Below, in pieces: positions 43,816-51,457 of a stretch of DNA of 64,000 nucleotides. Where the stretch lies: positions 5,170,006 to 5,234,005 of the forward strand of contig NZ_CP107930.1 of assembly GCF_036021035.1 (NCBI RefSeq). The letters are read 5' to 3'. Numbering within the stretch: the first letter of the stretch is position 1; every line of letters starts with the position of its first letter. The notes below the pieces were generated by a model. That model was not told where the DNA came from, ran no database searches, and was given only the letters and a program-made list of their open reading frames with translations. Origin of the DNA: Kineococcus sp. NBC_00420 (GTDB taxonomy: Bacteria > Actinomycetota > Actinomycetes > Actinomycetales > Kineococcaceae). The position numbers were made by a program, and so were the translations under genes.

Positions 43816-44504
43816 CCGGCGGCCCGGCGGTAGGCGGCGACGACCTCGGCGGGACCCCCGTCGCCCCGCACCCGGCCGTCCTCGATCCACAGCACCCGGT
43901 CGGCGCGCCCGGCGAGGTCCAGGTCGTGGGTGGCGACGACGACCTGGGCGACGGGGGCCGGCGGGTCCCGCAGGACGTCGCCGACGCGACGGGCGGTGCG
44001 CAGGTCCAGCAGGGTCGTCGGCTCGTCGCAGAGCAGCACCCGCGGACCCGTCGCCAGCACGGAGGTCAACGCCAGCAGCTGTCGCTGCCCGCTGGAGGCC
44101 TCCCGCACCGACCGGTCGGCCAGGGCGCCCAGCCCTGCGGCGGCCAGCAGTTCCCGCGCCCGGGCGTCGTGGTGACGGCGGGGGACCTCCGTGCGGCGCA
44201 ACGACAGGGCCACGTCCTCGACCGCCGTCGGCATGACGAGCTGTGCGTCGGGGTCGGTGAAGACGAAACCGACCCGCCGCCGCAGCGCCTTCAGCTCACG
44301 TTCGGGGTCGAGGCCGTCGACGGTGATCCGACCGTCGTTGGCCAGGACGAGACCGTCCAGCAGCCGCAGCAGCGTGGACTTCCCGGAACCGTTGGGCCCG
44401 ATCAGCGCCGTCATCGGGCTGCTCGCCGGATCGATCTCGAGGTCGAGGTGGTGCAGCACGGTCCGTTCACCGGCCTCCACACGCACCCCCGCCAGGCGGA
44501 TCAC
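43812..44504 (-). CDS. bioM: Energy-coupling factor transporter ATPase (BioM type)
   Basis: 230 aa ABC ATPase. Walker A GPNGSGKSTLL, Q-loop FVFTDPDAQLVMPT, Walker B VLLCDEPTTLLD and H-loop VVATHDLDLA are clear. The signature is SSGQRQLLAL, a variant of LSGGQ seen in this family (Glu/Ala-rich residues before it). GTG 44504 is 13 bp after the bioY stop. It powers biotin uptake with bioY and bioN. Confidence 0.86.
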   Translation of the reverse strand: MIRLAGVRVEAGERTVLHHLDLEIDPASSPMTALIGPNGSGKSTLLRLLDGLVLANDGRITVDGLDPERELKALRRRVGFVFTDPDAQLVMPTAVEDVALSLRRTEVPRRHHDARARELLAAAGLGALADRSVREASSGQRQLLALTSVLATGPRVLLCDEPTTLLDLRTARRVGDVLRDPPAPVAQVVVATHDLDLAGRADRVLWIEDGRVRGDGGPAEVVAAYRRAAG

Positions 44505-44517
44505 GGGACGTGCGACC

Positions 44518-45129
44518 TCAGCGGGCGCTCAGGCGGGGGAAGGCGCGGTGCACCGGGGCGGCGACGAGCACGGCGAGGACGACCTTGACGAGGTCGGCGG
44601 GCACGTAACCGAGGCAGAGCGCAGCGGCCTTCCCCCAGGTCAGGCCGCCGCCCCAGGCCATCCCGGGGATGCCGAAGGCGTAGACGACGAGCAGCCCGCC
44701 CACCACCGTCCCGGCGACCAGCCCGAGGACGGCGCGCCCGCGGCGCACCCCCGCGCGGGTGATCAGCCCGGTGACGAAGGCGGCGAAGGGGTAGGAGAGC
44801 AGGAACCCGGCGCTCGCGCCCGCGAACACACCGAGCCCGGCGCCCCCGTTGGCGAAGACCGGGACACCGGCCGCTCCGACCACGAGGTACAGCGCCGCGG
44901 CCGCCGCCCCGCGCCACGGGCCGAGCAGGGCACCGCAGAGCACGATCCCCAACGTCTGCAGCGTGATCGGGATGGCCAGCAGCCCGATCGGGATGCCCGG
45001 GGTGAGGGCCAGCGCGCACACCAGGGCGGCGAAGACGGCGACGAGGGCCAGGTCCCGGGAGGGTTCGGCGGGACGGCGCAGACCGGCGTCGGGGGCGGTC
45101 GCCGGGCGCCGGCGGGTGGGCGAGGTCAC
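44518..45129 (-). CDS. bioY: Biotin transporter substrate-binding subunit BioY
   Basis: 203 aa, six membrane helices. The family motifs are present: ITLQTLGIVLCGALLGPWRGAAA in the second helix region (given in part as LQTLGIVLCGALLGP), LYLVVGAAGVPVFANGGAGL, and SAGFLLSYPFAAFVTG. It binds biotin with very high affinity. An N-terminal tail of about 25 basic residues precedes helix 1. The leaderless GTG 45129 follows from the TAGGTT element 7 nt upstream. It diverges from the ABC-F gene. Confidence 0.93.
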   Translation of the reverse strand: MTSPTRRRPATAPDAGLRRPAEPSRDLALVAVFAALVCALALTPGIPIGLLAIPITLQTLGIVLCGALLGPWRGAAAAALYLVVGAAGVPVFANGGAGLGVFAGASAGFLLSYPFAAFVTGLITRAGVRRGRAVLGLVAGTVVGGLLVVYAFGIPGMAWGGGLTWGKAAALCLGYVPADLVKVVLAVLVAAPVHRAFPRLSAR

Positions 45130-45136
45130 GGGCCGA

Positions 45137-45142
45137 AACCTA
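45137..45142 (-). promoter_or_regulatory. -10 element of the biotin transporter operon
   Basis: TAGGTT on the minus strand, 7 nt before GTG 45129. No biotin-repressor palindrome was recognised nearby. Confidence 0.55.
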
Positions 45143-45165
45143 GCGGACGGTGCACCGGTACCGAG

Positions 45166-45171
45166 GGCCGT
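45166..45171 (+). promoter_or_regulatory. Likely -10 element of the ABC-F gene
   Basis: GTAGAAT contains TAGAAT (about 45171-45176 on the plus strand if counted from the T); it is upstream of GTG 45220 and would give a leader of about 40 nt. The position is uncertain by a few bases. Confidence 0.35.
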
Positions 45172-45219
45172 AGAATCGTCGTCGACCCCCGTCGTTCGAA
45201 ACCCTTGAGAGCTGCCCTC

Positions 45220-46818
45220 GTGATCGTCGCGTCCGACATCGAACTGCGTGCAGGGGCCCGTCTCCTCATGGAGGGCGTGAACTTCCGTGTCGCCGCCGGC
45301 GACCGCATCGGACTGGTGGGCCGCAACGGCGCCGGGAAGACGACCCTGACCAAGGTCCTCGCCGGGGAGGGGCAGCCCGCCTCGGGCACCGTGACCCGCT
45401 CCGGGGAGATCGGGTACCTGCCCCAGGACCCGCGCGCCGGCGACCCCGAGATGCTGGCCCGCGACCGCATCCTGGCCGCCCGCGGCCTCGACGACGTCAT
45501 CGCCAAGCTGCGCAAGGCCGAGGTCGACATGGCCAGCGAGGACGACAAGGTCCGCGACAAGGCCATGGACCGCTACACCAAGCTCGACGCCCGCTTCGTG
45601 GCCCTCGGCGGCTACACCGCCGAGAGCGAGGCCGCCCGGATCTGCGCGAACCTCAACCTGCCCGAGCGCATCCTCGAGCAGCAGCTGAAGACGCTCTCCG
45701 GGGGTCAGCGCCGCCGCGTCGAGCTCGCCCGCATCCTGTTCTCCGCCAGCGAGACGCTGCTGCTGGACGAGCCGACCAACCACCTCGACGCCGACTCCAT
45801 CGCCTGGCTGCGCGACCACCTCAAGAACTACGCCGGTGGGCTCATCGTCATCAGCCACGACGTCGAACTGCTCGAGGTCGTCGTCAACCGGGTGTTCCAC
45901 CTCGACGCCAACCGCGCCACCATCGACCTCTACAACGTCGGCTGGAAGAACTACCTCAAGCAGCGCGAGACCGACGAGAAGCGCCGCATCCGCGAACGCG
46001 CCAACGCCGAGAAGAAGGCCGGGACGCTGCTGCTGCAGGCCGCCAAGATGGGGGCCAAGGCGACGAAGGCCGTGGCGGCGCAGAACATGGCCAAGCGCGC
46101 CGAGCGGCTGCTGGGCAGCCTCGAGGAGGTCCGCGTCCAGGACAAGGTCGCCAAGCTGCGCTTCCCCAAGCCCGCCCCCTGCGGCAAGACCCCGCTGATG
46201 GCGGAGGGCCTGTCGAAGTCCTACGGCTCGCTGGAGATCTTCATGGGCGTCGACCTGGCCATCGACCGTGGCTCGCGCGTCGTCATCCTGGGGCTCAACG
46301 GCGCCGGGAAGACCACGCTGCTGCGGATGCTCGGTGGGGTCGAGCAGCCCGACACCGGTGAGATCATCGGCGGCCACGGCGTCAAGATCGGGTACTACGC
46401 CCAGGAGCACGAGACGCTCGACGTCAACCGTTCGGTGCTGGAGAACATGCGCTCGGCGTCCCCGGACCTCGACGACACCCGGGTCCGCACCGTCCTCGGC
46501 TCGTTCCTCTTCTCCGGAGACGACGTCGACAAGCCCGCCGGGGTGCTCTCCGGTGGGGAGAAGACGCGCCTCGCCCTGGCGACGCTCGTCGTCTCCAGCG
46601 CCAACGTGCTGCTGCTGGACGAACCGACGAACAACCTCGACCCCGCCTCGCGCGCCGAGATCCTCGACGCGCTGAAGCACTACGAGGGTGCCGTCGTGCT
46701 GGTCACCCACGACGAGGGCGCCGTCGAGGCGCTCGGCCCCGAGCGGGTGGTGCTGCTGCCCGACGGGGTGGAGGACCTGTGGAACGCGGGCTACCAGGAG
46801 CTCGTCTCGCTGGCCTGA
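45220..46818 (+). CDS. ABC-F family ATPase
   Basis: 532 aa, two ABC cassettes with no membrane domain. First cassette: GRNGAGKTTL, LSGGQRRRVELAR, LLLDEPTNHLD. Second: GLNGAGKTTL, LSGGEKTRLALA, LLLDEPTNNLD. The P-site linker between them is Lys/Arg/Ala-rich (residues about 240-310, with RRIRERANAEKKAG). ABC-F proteins act on the ribosome. Length and sequence recall the mycobacterial Rv1473 group. The GTG 45220 start is likely; TTGAGAG is a weak RBS. Its 3' end is overlapped by the antisense hydrolase remnant. Confidence 0.92.
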   Translation: MIVASDIELRAGARLLMEGVNFRVAAGDRIGLVGRNGAGKTTLTKVLAGEGQPASGTVTRSGEIGYLPQDPRAGDPEMLARDRILAARGLDDVIAKLRKAEVDMASEDDKVRDKAMDRYTKLDARFVALGGYTAESEAARICANLNLPERILEQQLKTLSGGQRRRVELARILFSASETLLLDEPTNHLDADSIAWLRDHLKNYAGGLIVISHDVELLEVVVNRVFHLDANRATIDLYNVGWKNYLKQRETDEKRRIRERANAEKKAGTLLLQAAKMGAKATKAVAAQNMAKRAERLLGSLEEVRVQDKVAKLRFPKPAPCGKTPLMAEGLSKSYGSLEIFMGVDLAIDRGSRVVILGLNGAGKTTLLRMLGGVEQPDTGEIIGGHGVKIGYYAQEHETLDVNRSVLENMRSASPDLDDTRVRTVLGSFLFSGDDVDKPAGVLSGGEKTRLALATLVVSSANVLLLDEPTNNLDPASRAEILDALKHYEGAVVLVTHDEGAVEALGPERVVLLPDGVEDLWNAGYQELVSLA

Positions 46819-47086
46819 GGTCGAGGTCGAGGTGGCTCGAGGAAGTCCCGCACCACGGCGGTGAACTCCTCGGTGCGCTCCACCCACGGGTGGTGGCCGG
46901 CGCCTTCCAGGAGGCGCAGTCCCGCGCGGGGCAGCAGCCCGGGATCCCGACCAGCTCGGCGACCGGAGCCAGGTGGTCCCAGCCTCCCGGGCCGCCGGGC
47001 ACGATCACCACGGGCCGGGCGCCCGGACGGATGCGCGACGCCGTCCTCGACCGGGCGCCGTCGCGCAGCTGCACCGTCTCGATCAC
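46791..47086 (-). pseudogene. Alpha/beta hydrolase remnant with an internal deletion
   Basis: On the minus strand the first frame from GTG 47086 reads VIETVQLRDGARS, then PVVIVPGGPGGWDHLAPVAELVG, shown here as VVIVPGGPGG, the N-terminal oxyanion region of an alpha/beta hydrolase. After about 50 codons the similarity jumps to another frame: LPRAGLRLLEGAGHHPWVER, then TEEFTAVVRDFLEPP, the C-terminal end with the catalytic-His motif GAGHHPW. The nucleophile elbow and some 180 residues between are missing. A deletion with frameshift near 46935-46955 explains it. The remnant runs antisense over the last 28 bp of the ABC-F gene. It follows the kinase gene by about 20 bp. Confidence 0.8.
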
Positions 47087-47106
47087 GTCCCTCCCCACGG
47101 GGGCCG

Positions 47107-47646
47107 TCAGCCCCAGCCGCAGTCGTGGAGGACCGTGGCCAGGGCCTGCATCGCCCTGCACGCCGCGTCGAGGGTGCGCTCGTCGACTCCCGTGAGCGGG
47201 TCCCGGTCCCGCCACCAGGAACGCATCTCGGCCTCTCCGAACTCGTGCGCCACGTCCCCCTTCGTCGCGTGCCGGCGCAGCGTCTCCTCGAAGGGGACCT
47301 CGTAGCGGTAGCAGCAACTCGTCCCGACGTGCTCGGCGACCAGGTGTACTACGCCCGCGCCGTTGCCGTGGATCTCCTCGTGGAGGATCCCCTCGACGAC
47401 CACGTGGAGTCCGTGGTCCAGGGCGGAGCGCGCCGTGAGGTCCAGGAGCCCGACGGACAACGCGCCCGGCCGGTCCTCGACGTGCAGCACCTGACGCCGC
47501 AGGACGTCCTGACCCAGGACCGCGACGCCGCGGGGACGCGCCGCCCGGAGCGCGGCGGCCAGCGTCGACCCCTCGCTGCCGGAGTTCCCCCGGACCACGA
47601 TCAGCCGGGTTTCCGAGGTCCCGCACCTCCCCGTCCGCGTCACCAC
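47107..47646 (-). CDS. P-loop kinase-like protein with a damaged Walker A motif
   Basis: 179 aa. The family (small AAA-type kinases of about 170 aa) normally starts LIVLRGNSGSGKST; here the segment reads LIVVRGNSGSEGST, so the Walker A Gly-Lys has become Glu-Gly. The rest is well kept: ALDHGLHVVVEGILHEE, YRYEVPFEETLRRHA, EFGEAEMRSWWRDRDPL. Without the Lys, ATP binding should be poor; the protein may be inactive. Start GTG 47646 or 47643, with GGGAGGG upstream. The next gene on the strand is the hydrolase remnant. Codon use is not visibly different from the neighbours. Confidence 0.7.
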   Translation of the reverse strand: MVTRTGRCGTSETRLIVVRGNSGSEGSTLAAALRAARPRGVAVLGQDVLRRQVLHVEDRPGALSVGLLDLTARSALDHGLHVVVEGILHEEIHGNGAGVVHLVAEHVGTSCCYRYEVPFEETLRRHATKGDVAHEFGEAEMRSWWRDRDPLTGVDERTLDAACRAMQALATVLHDCGWG

Positions 47647-47709
47647 GCCGGTCTGGCGGGTCGACCCTCCCAGGATGAAACGTTTGTGCAGGTCGGAGCG
47701 GTGGTCCGA

Positions 47710-47733
47710 AGATCACGTACGGAGCAGTGATCT
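47710..47733. promoter_or_regulatory. Inverted repeat between the divergent kinase and HTH genes
   Basis: AGATCAC (47710-47716), 10 nt, GTGATCT (47727-47733): a perfect 7-bp palindrome with half sites about 1.6 helix turns apart. It lies in the 171-bp divergent region, a fitting place for an operator. Confidence 0.45.
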
Positions 47734-47817
47734 CCCCGTTCGAGTGGCCGGAACCGCCGGTGGTGGTGACCATGGAGGGGGTCCTGGGGTCTGCGACGAC
47801 GTTGAGGAGAGGTCGGG

Positions 47818-48036
47818 ATGACCGAAACGATCAAGCGGGGAACCCGGTTGAGCGGTTCCGAACGGGAGCAGCTCGCCGGCGAGCTGTCGAAGGGTTACGC
47901 CGAAGGGAAGAGCATCCGCGCACTCGCCGAGGAGACAGGTCGTTCCTACGGTTTCGTGCACCGGTTGCTCAGCGAGAACGAGGTGACCCTGCGCAGTCGT
48001 GGCGGGGCCACCCGCGGCAAGGCCCGGCAGGGCTGA
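47818..48036 (+). CDS. Small helix-turn-helix protein (Rv1473A-like)
   Basis: 72 aa, basic. The HTH is at about residues 30-58: KSIRALAEETGRSYGFVHRL followed by LSENEVTLRSRGG. The Arg/Gly C-terminus (GATRGKARQ) is typical of this conserved actinobacterial family. From memory, the mycobacterial homologue Rv1473A stands next to the ABC-F gene Rv1473; here the two are separated by the decaying pair. ATG 47818 with GAGAGG 7 nt upstream. Target genes are unknown. Confidence 0.85.
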   Translation: MTETIKRGTRLSGSEREQLAGELSKGYAEGKSIRALAEETGRSYGFVHRLLSENEVTLRSRGGATRGKARQG

Positions 48037-48065
48037 GAGGCCGCTGCCGAGCGGGGGCCGGCCGT

Positions 48066-48818
48066 TCACAGCGAGCGGTCGGTTCCTCCGTCCACGGTGA
48101 GCGACGCCCCCGTGATGTAGGACGCCGCGGGGGAGAGCAGGAACACCGCCGCGCGCGCGAACTCGTCGGGGAGTCCGGCCCGGCGCAGCGGGATGTCCTC
48201 CAGCACGTCGGGGGCCAGCTCGGCGGAATCCTCGAACTCCAACGGCGAACTGGCGTCGACGTGCCCGGCGAGCAGGTTGTTGATCCGCACCCCGCGCGGG
48301 CCGAGTTCGTCGGCCAGGGCCTTCGCGGCCATCGCCAGGCCCGGACGCAGCCCGTTCGCGACGCCGGCGTCCATGACGGGCGTGCGGACGGTGCTGGAGA
48401 GCAGCAGCACCATCGAGGCACCCTCCCCGGTCGCGGCCTTGCCGACCGAACGGGCCAGGCGCAGCGGGCCGAGCAGGCTCGACTCGAACGCCTCGCGCCA
48501 CGCCCCGTCGGAGGCCTCCAGGACGGTGGAGGTGGGTGGAGCCCCGCAGGAGATGATCGCGCCGTCCAGGCGCCCGAACCGGGCGTGGGCCGCGGCGACG
48601 AGACGGGTCTCGGTGCCGGGGTCGGAGATGTCGCCCGGGACGGGCAGCAGACGGGACGGTTCGCCGATGCTGGGCATCACCGTGCGCAGTTCGTCCTCGT
48701 CTCCCGCGTGCAGCACGAGGAGTGCACCTTCGTCGGCGAGCACCCTGGCGCAGGAGAGCCCGAGCCCGGTGGACGCACCGGAGACGATGTACACGCGGTC
48801 ACTCAGGCCCAGGTCCAT
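48066..48818 (-). CDS. Atypical short-chain dehydrogenase/reductase
   Basis: 250 aa. Coenzyme motif SGASTGLGLSCAR is intact, and a C-terminal TVDGG is present. The active site deviates: the NNAG motif is replaced by SCGAPP, and in the YxxxK segment the Tyr is replaced (ANGLRPGLAMAAK has Ala four residues before the Lys). This resembles the BKR-like atypical SDR subgroup with SN-x-LR in place of Tyr. The reaction is unknown. The ATG 48818 start is chosen over upstream in-frame codons because homology begins there; AACAAT lies 6 nt before it. Confidence 0.82.
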   Translation of the reverse strand: MDLGLSDRVYIVSGASTGLGLSCARVLADEGALLVLHAGDEDELRTVMPSIGEPSRLLPVPGDISDPGTETRLVAAAHARFGRLDGAIISCGAPPTSTVLEASDGAWREAFESSLLGPLRLARSVGKAATGEGASMVLLLSSTVRTPVMDAGVANGLRPGLAMAAKALADELGPRGVRINNLLAGHVDASSPLEFEDSAELAPDVLEDIPLRRAGLPDEFARAAVFLLSPAASYITGASLTVDGGTDRSL

Positions 48819-48917
48819 GGGTCCATTGTTGCGCAGAGTGGCCGTTGGTACACACAGCATGATCGTTTGCCCCCGAACGGGCGAACCTCGGTGGGGTCCG
48901 CGGACACCCGGGATCTT

Positions 48918-49835
48918 CTAGAACCGCTGGTCAGCGGCGTCCAGTTCGGCGTCCTCCGCCTGCTCGTCCACCCCGGACCGCACCGTGCGCCGGGCCCCCC
49001 GGCGTGGCGCGGGAGCCGCCTCGACCGCCTCGACGGTCTCCTCGATCCGCTCACCCTCCGTGGTCTCCCCGGCCTCCCCGGCCTCCTCGGACTCGACGGT
49101 CTCGCCGGCCCGCAGGTCCAGCTCCCGCCGGCCCGCGACGACCCAGACGACCAGCGCCGTCAGGGCGAACCCGAACCACTGCACCGTGTAGGCCAGGTGC
49201 GGCCCCTCGTCGACGTCGGGCCGCAGCGCCGGAGCGGGGGCGGTGGCCGTGGACGGGTCCTCGGTGGCGAGCACGGCGTACCCGTCGAGCAGTCTCAGCC
49301 CCGGCACGGCCGCCGCCACCTGCGCACGTCCGATGGAGCCGACCTGGCCGGCCGGGACGGTCCCGCGCTTGGCCTCCTCCCACTGACGCAGGCGCGCCAC
49401 GACGGTGACCTCGCCCTGCGCCGGGGTGGGCAGCGTGTCCGGGCGGTCGGTGTCGTCACCGGCCGCCAGCCACCCGCGGTCCACGACCAGGGCGGTGCCG
49501 TCACCGAGCACCAGCGGCACGAGCACCTCGTAGCCGGCGGTGTCGTCGCGCGGCCGGTTGCGCACCAGCAGGGTGTCGGCCACGTCGTAGGTACCGGTGA
49601 CCCGCACCGGCGTCCACACGTCGGCCTTCGCCAGTTCGGAGCCCGCGGGCAGCACTCGGGTGACGTCGACGGGTCGCGCGTCGTAGTTCTGGACCAGGGG
49701 GGCGTTCGCGGCCAGGCGCTCCTCACGGCGGTGCCACTGCCAGCGACCCAGGAGGAGGCAGACGAACGCGATCAGGACGGCGACCGCCAGTCCACGCAGC
49801 CACCGTGGTTCCCGCAGCAGTCGCAGAACGCTCAC
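48918..49835 (-). CDS. SURF1 family cytochrome oxidase assembly protein
   Basis: 305 aa. Two membrane helices (about residues 12-31 and 222-241) bracket an outer domain with RWQWHRREER after helix 1, VRNRPRDDTAGYEVLVPL, VDRGWLA and HLAYTVQWFGFAL, the SURF1 signature. It helps insert heme a into cytochrome c oxidase. The C-terminal 60 residues are a Glu/Ala/Thr-rich cytoplasmic tail not seen in most homologues. GTG 49835 overlaps the stop of the upstream small gene. ctaB at 32918 supplies the heme precursor. Confidence 0.9.
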   Translation of the reverse strand: MSVLRLLREPRWLRGLAVAVLIAFVCLLLGRWQWHRREERLAANAPLVQNYDARPVDVTRVLPAGSELAKADVWTPVRVTGTYDVADTLLVRNRPRDDTAGYEVLVPLVLGDGTALVVDRGWLAAGDDTDRPDTLPTPAQGEVTVVARLRQWEEAKRGTVPAGQVGSIGRAQVAAAVPGLRLLDGYAVLATEDPSTATAPAPALRPDVDEGPHLAYTVQWFGFALTALVVWVVAGRRELDLRAGETVESEEAGEAGETTEGERIEETVEAVEAAPAPRRGARRTVRSGVDEQAEDAELDAADQRF

Positions 49836-50044
49836 GCCCGCAACTGTGCCACTTCGAGAACCTCGCGCAGGAAGCCCCTCGCCCCGAGGAACTCCGACAG
49901 GTGGTCACGGTGCTCGGCACAGGCCAGCCACGTCTTGCGGCGTTCGGGGGTGTGCAGGCTCGGGTTGTTCCACAGCAGGCCGAAGTCGGCGTGGTGGGTG
50001 CACCCCCGAGCGCTGCAGACGGGGTCCGAGGGTGGCTCGTGCAT
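49832..50044 (-). CDS. Small conserved Cys/His protein
   Basis: 70 aa. CSARGCTHHADFGLLWNNP holds a CxxxxC-H pair, and LACAEHRDHLSEFL adds a further Cys-His pair, a likely zinc site. Similar actinobacterial proteins are sometimes annotated, wrongly in my view, as acetone carboxylase. Its TGA overlaps the SURF1 GTG (GTGA), so it is translationally coupled to SURF1. ATG 50044 is used; GTG 50053 three codons upstream is an alternative. Confidence 0.75.
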   Translation of the reverse strand: MHEPPSDPVCSARGCTHHADFGLLWNNPSLHTPERRKTWLACAEHRDHLSEFLGARGFLREVLEVAQLRA

Positions 50045-50196
50045 CGAGACCACGGTCGGGGGGGAGTAGCGCGGCGAGGCATCGCCATGAGTCGTACCGG
50101 GCTGTGCACCAGGTTCCACGTCAGCAGTCTCGCACCGAGCGACGTCCCGTCCAACCCTGTGTGAACGCCGGATGTCGCGTGTCCGGGCCGAGCGGT

Positions 50197-50538
50197 TCAG
50201 CGGGCGTCGTCCCGCGGGGAGCGCACGGACGTGATCGTGGCCTCGATCGCCGGCAGCTGCTCCGGGGGCCGCGGGGCCGGCGCGGTGATGTCGAAGGAGT
50301 CCGGGGCGGGCCCACGGGACTCTCGGCCGGCGTTCGCGAGCACCACGGCGATGTAGGGCAGCACGAGCGCACCACCGACGAAGACCCAGCGGATGGGGTG
50401 GTTGATGAACGCGAAGCACAGGAAGCAGACCGTGCGGATGATCATCGAGATGACGTACTTGCGGTACCGCACCCCCATGTCGTCGGTCTGGGACGTCGGG
50501 GCGGCGGTGATCTGGTAGCTCGGTTCCTGCTCCTGCAC
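50197..50538 (-). CDS. DUF3099 membrane protein
   Basis: 113 aa. It matches DUF3099: ITAAPTSQTDDMGVRYRKYV in the N-terminal part, then two membrane helices (about residues 30-46 and 50-69, with RTVCFLCFAF and WVFVGGALVLPYIAVVLAN), then a Pro-rich tail. No function is known. The leaderless GTG 50538 is 6 nt after TAGCGT. It is divergent from fabG and lies 152 bp upstream of the small Cys/His gene. Confidence 0.85.
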   Translation of the reverse strand: MQEQEPSYQITAAPTSQTDDMGVRYRKYVISMIIRTVCFLCFAFINHPIRWVFVGGALVLPYIAVVLANAGRESRGPAPDSFDITAPAPRPPEQLPAIEATITSVRSPRDDAR

Positions 50539-50544
50539 ACGTTC

Positions 50545-50550
50545 ACGCTA
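50545..50550 (-). promoter_or_regulatory. -10 element of the DUF3099 gene
   Basis: TAGCGT on the minus strand, 6 nt before GTG 50538. Confidence 0.5.
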
Positions 50551-50596
50551 TGCCTGCCCGACGACCCCCACCCGTCCAGTTCACAGCCGGATGCGT

Positions 50597-50602
50597 TATT
50601 TT
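50597..50602 (+). promoter_or_regulatory. -10 element of fabG
   Basis: TATTTT, 8 nt before GTG 50611. It is the most AT-rich -10 hexamer in the window. Confidence 0.5.
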
Positions 50603-50610
50603 CGCCCATC

Positions 50611-51342
50611 GTGTCGCAGCTCACTGCCCCCACCGGCGAACGAACTCCCCGCAGCGTCCTCGTGACCGGCGGGAACCGGGGGATCGGCCTCGCCGTCGCC
50701 CAGGCCTTCGCGGCCGCCGGGGACCGGGTGGCGATCACGTACCGCTCCGGGGAGCCGCCCGCAGGGTTGTTCGGGGTCCGCGCCGACGTGACCGATCCCG
50801 CCTCCCTCGACGCGGCCTTCGCCGCCGTGGAGGCCGAGCAGGGCGCCGTCGAGGTCCTGGTGGCCAACGCCGGCACCACCCGCGACCAGCTCCTGATGCG
50901 CATGAGCGACGAGGAGTTCGACTCCGTCCTCGACGCCAACCTCGCGGGGGCCTGGCGGGTGGCGCGCCGTGCGGTGCGCGGGATGGTGCGGGCCAAGAAG
51001 GGGCGCCTCATCTTCATGTCCAGCGTCGTGGGGCTCTACGGCTCCCCGGGCCAGACCAACTACGCGGCGTCCAAGTCCGGTCTCATCGGCCTGGCCCGCT
51101 CCATCGCCCGCGAGCTGGGCAGCCGCGGCATCACCGCCAACGTCATCGCCCCCGGGTTCATCGACACCGACATGACCCGTGCCCTGCCCGAGGCGACCGC
51201 CACCCAGTACAAGGGCAGCATCCCGGCGGGGCGCTTCGGTGACGTCGCCGAGATCGCGCAGGCCGCGTTGTTCCTCGCCGACGCCGGCTACGTCAACGGG
51301 GCCGTGCTGCCCGTCGACGGCGGCCTCGGGATGGGGCACTGA
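50611..51342 (+). CDS. fabG: 3-oxoacyl-[acyl-carrier-protein] reductase
   Basis: 243 aa SDR that reduces 3-oxoacyl-ACP with NADPH in fatty acid synthesis. TGGNRGIG coenzyme motif, VANAGTTRDQLLMRM, the catalytic Ser in MSSVVG and YAASKSG (YxxxK) are present, with the FabG-type C-terminus LPVDGGLGMGH. It resembles mycobacterial FabG1 (MabA). An enoyl-ACP reductase gene, often next to it in actinobacteria, is absent; a 37-aa membrane protein follows instead. Confidence 0.93.
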   Translation: MSQLTAPTGERTPRSVLVTGGNRGIGLAVAQAFAAAGDRVAITYRSGEPPAGLFGVRADVTDPASLDAAFAAVEAEQGAVEVLVANAGTTRDQLLMRMSDEEFDSVLDANLAGAWRVARRAVRGMVRAKKGRLIFMSSVVGLYGSPGQTNYAASKSGLIGLARSIARELGSRGITANVIAPGFIDTDMTRALPEATATQYKGSIPAGRFGDVAEIAQAALFLADAGYVNGAVLPVDGGLGMGH

Positions 51343-51343
51343 G

Positions 51344-51457
51344 GTGGCGGACCCGAAACCCTCCGGGGGCCGGCGCCTGGCCCTCTACGGCGTCGTGATG
51401 ATCGTGGTCATCCTCGGGCTGGCCGGGCTCTCCACCTGGGCGCTCAACCGCGGCTGA
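51344..51457 (+). CDS. 37-residue single-span membrane protein
   Basis: GTG one base after the fabG stop (TGAGGTG). A charged start (VADPKPSGGRRLA) is followed by one membrane helix of about 20 residues (YGVVMIVVILGLAGLSTWAL) and a final NRG. This is a good small membrane protein by composition and by coupling to fabG. Family unknown. The last 14 bp overlap the convergent serB. Confidence 0.6.
   Translation: MADPKPSGGRRLALYGVVMIVVILGLAGLSTWALNRG

Noticed and set aside
45220-46818. ABC-F gene as antibiotic-resistance determinant
   Set aside because: Sequence and context fit a conserved housekeeping ABC-F protein; nothing links it to resistance.
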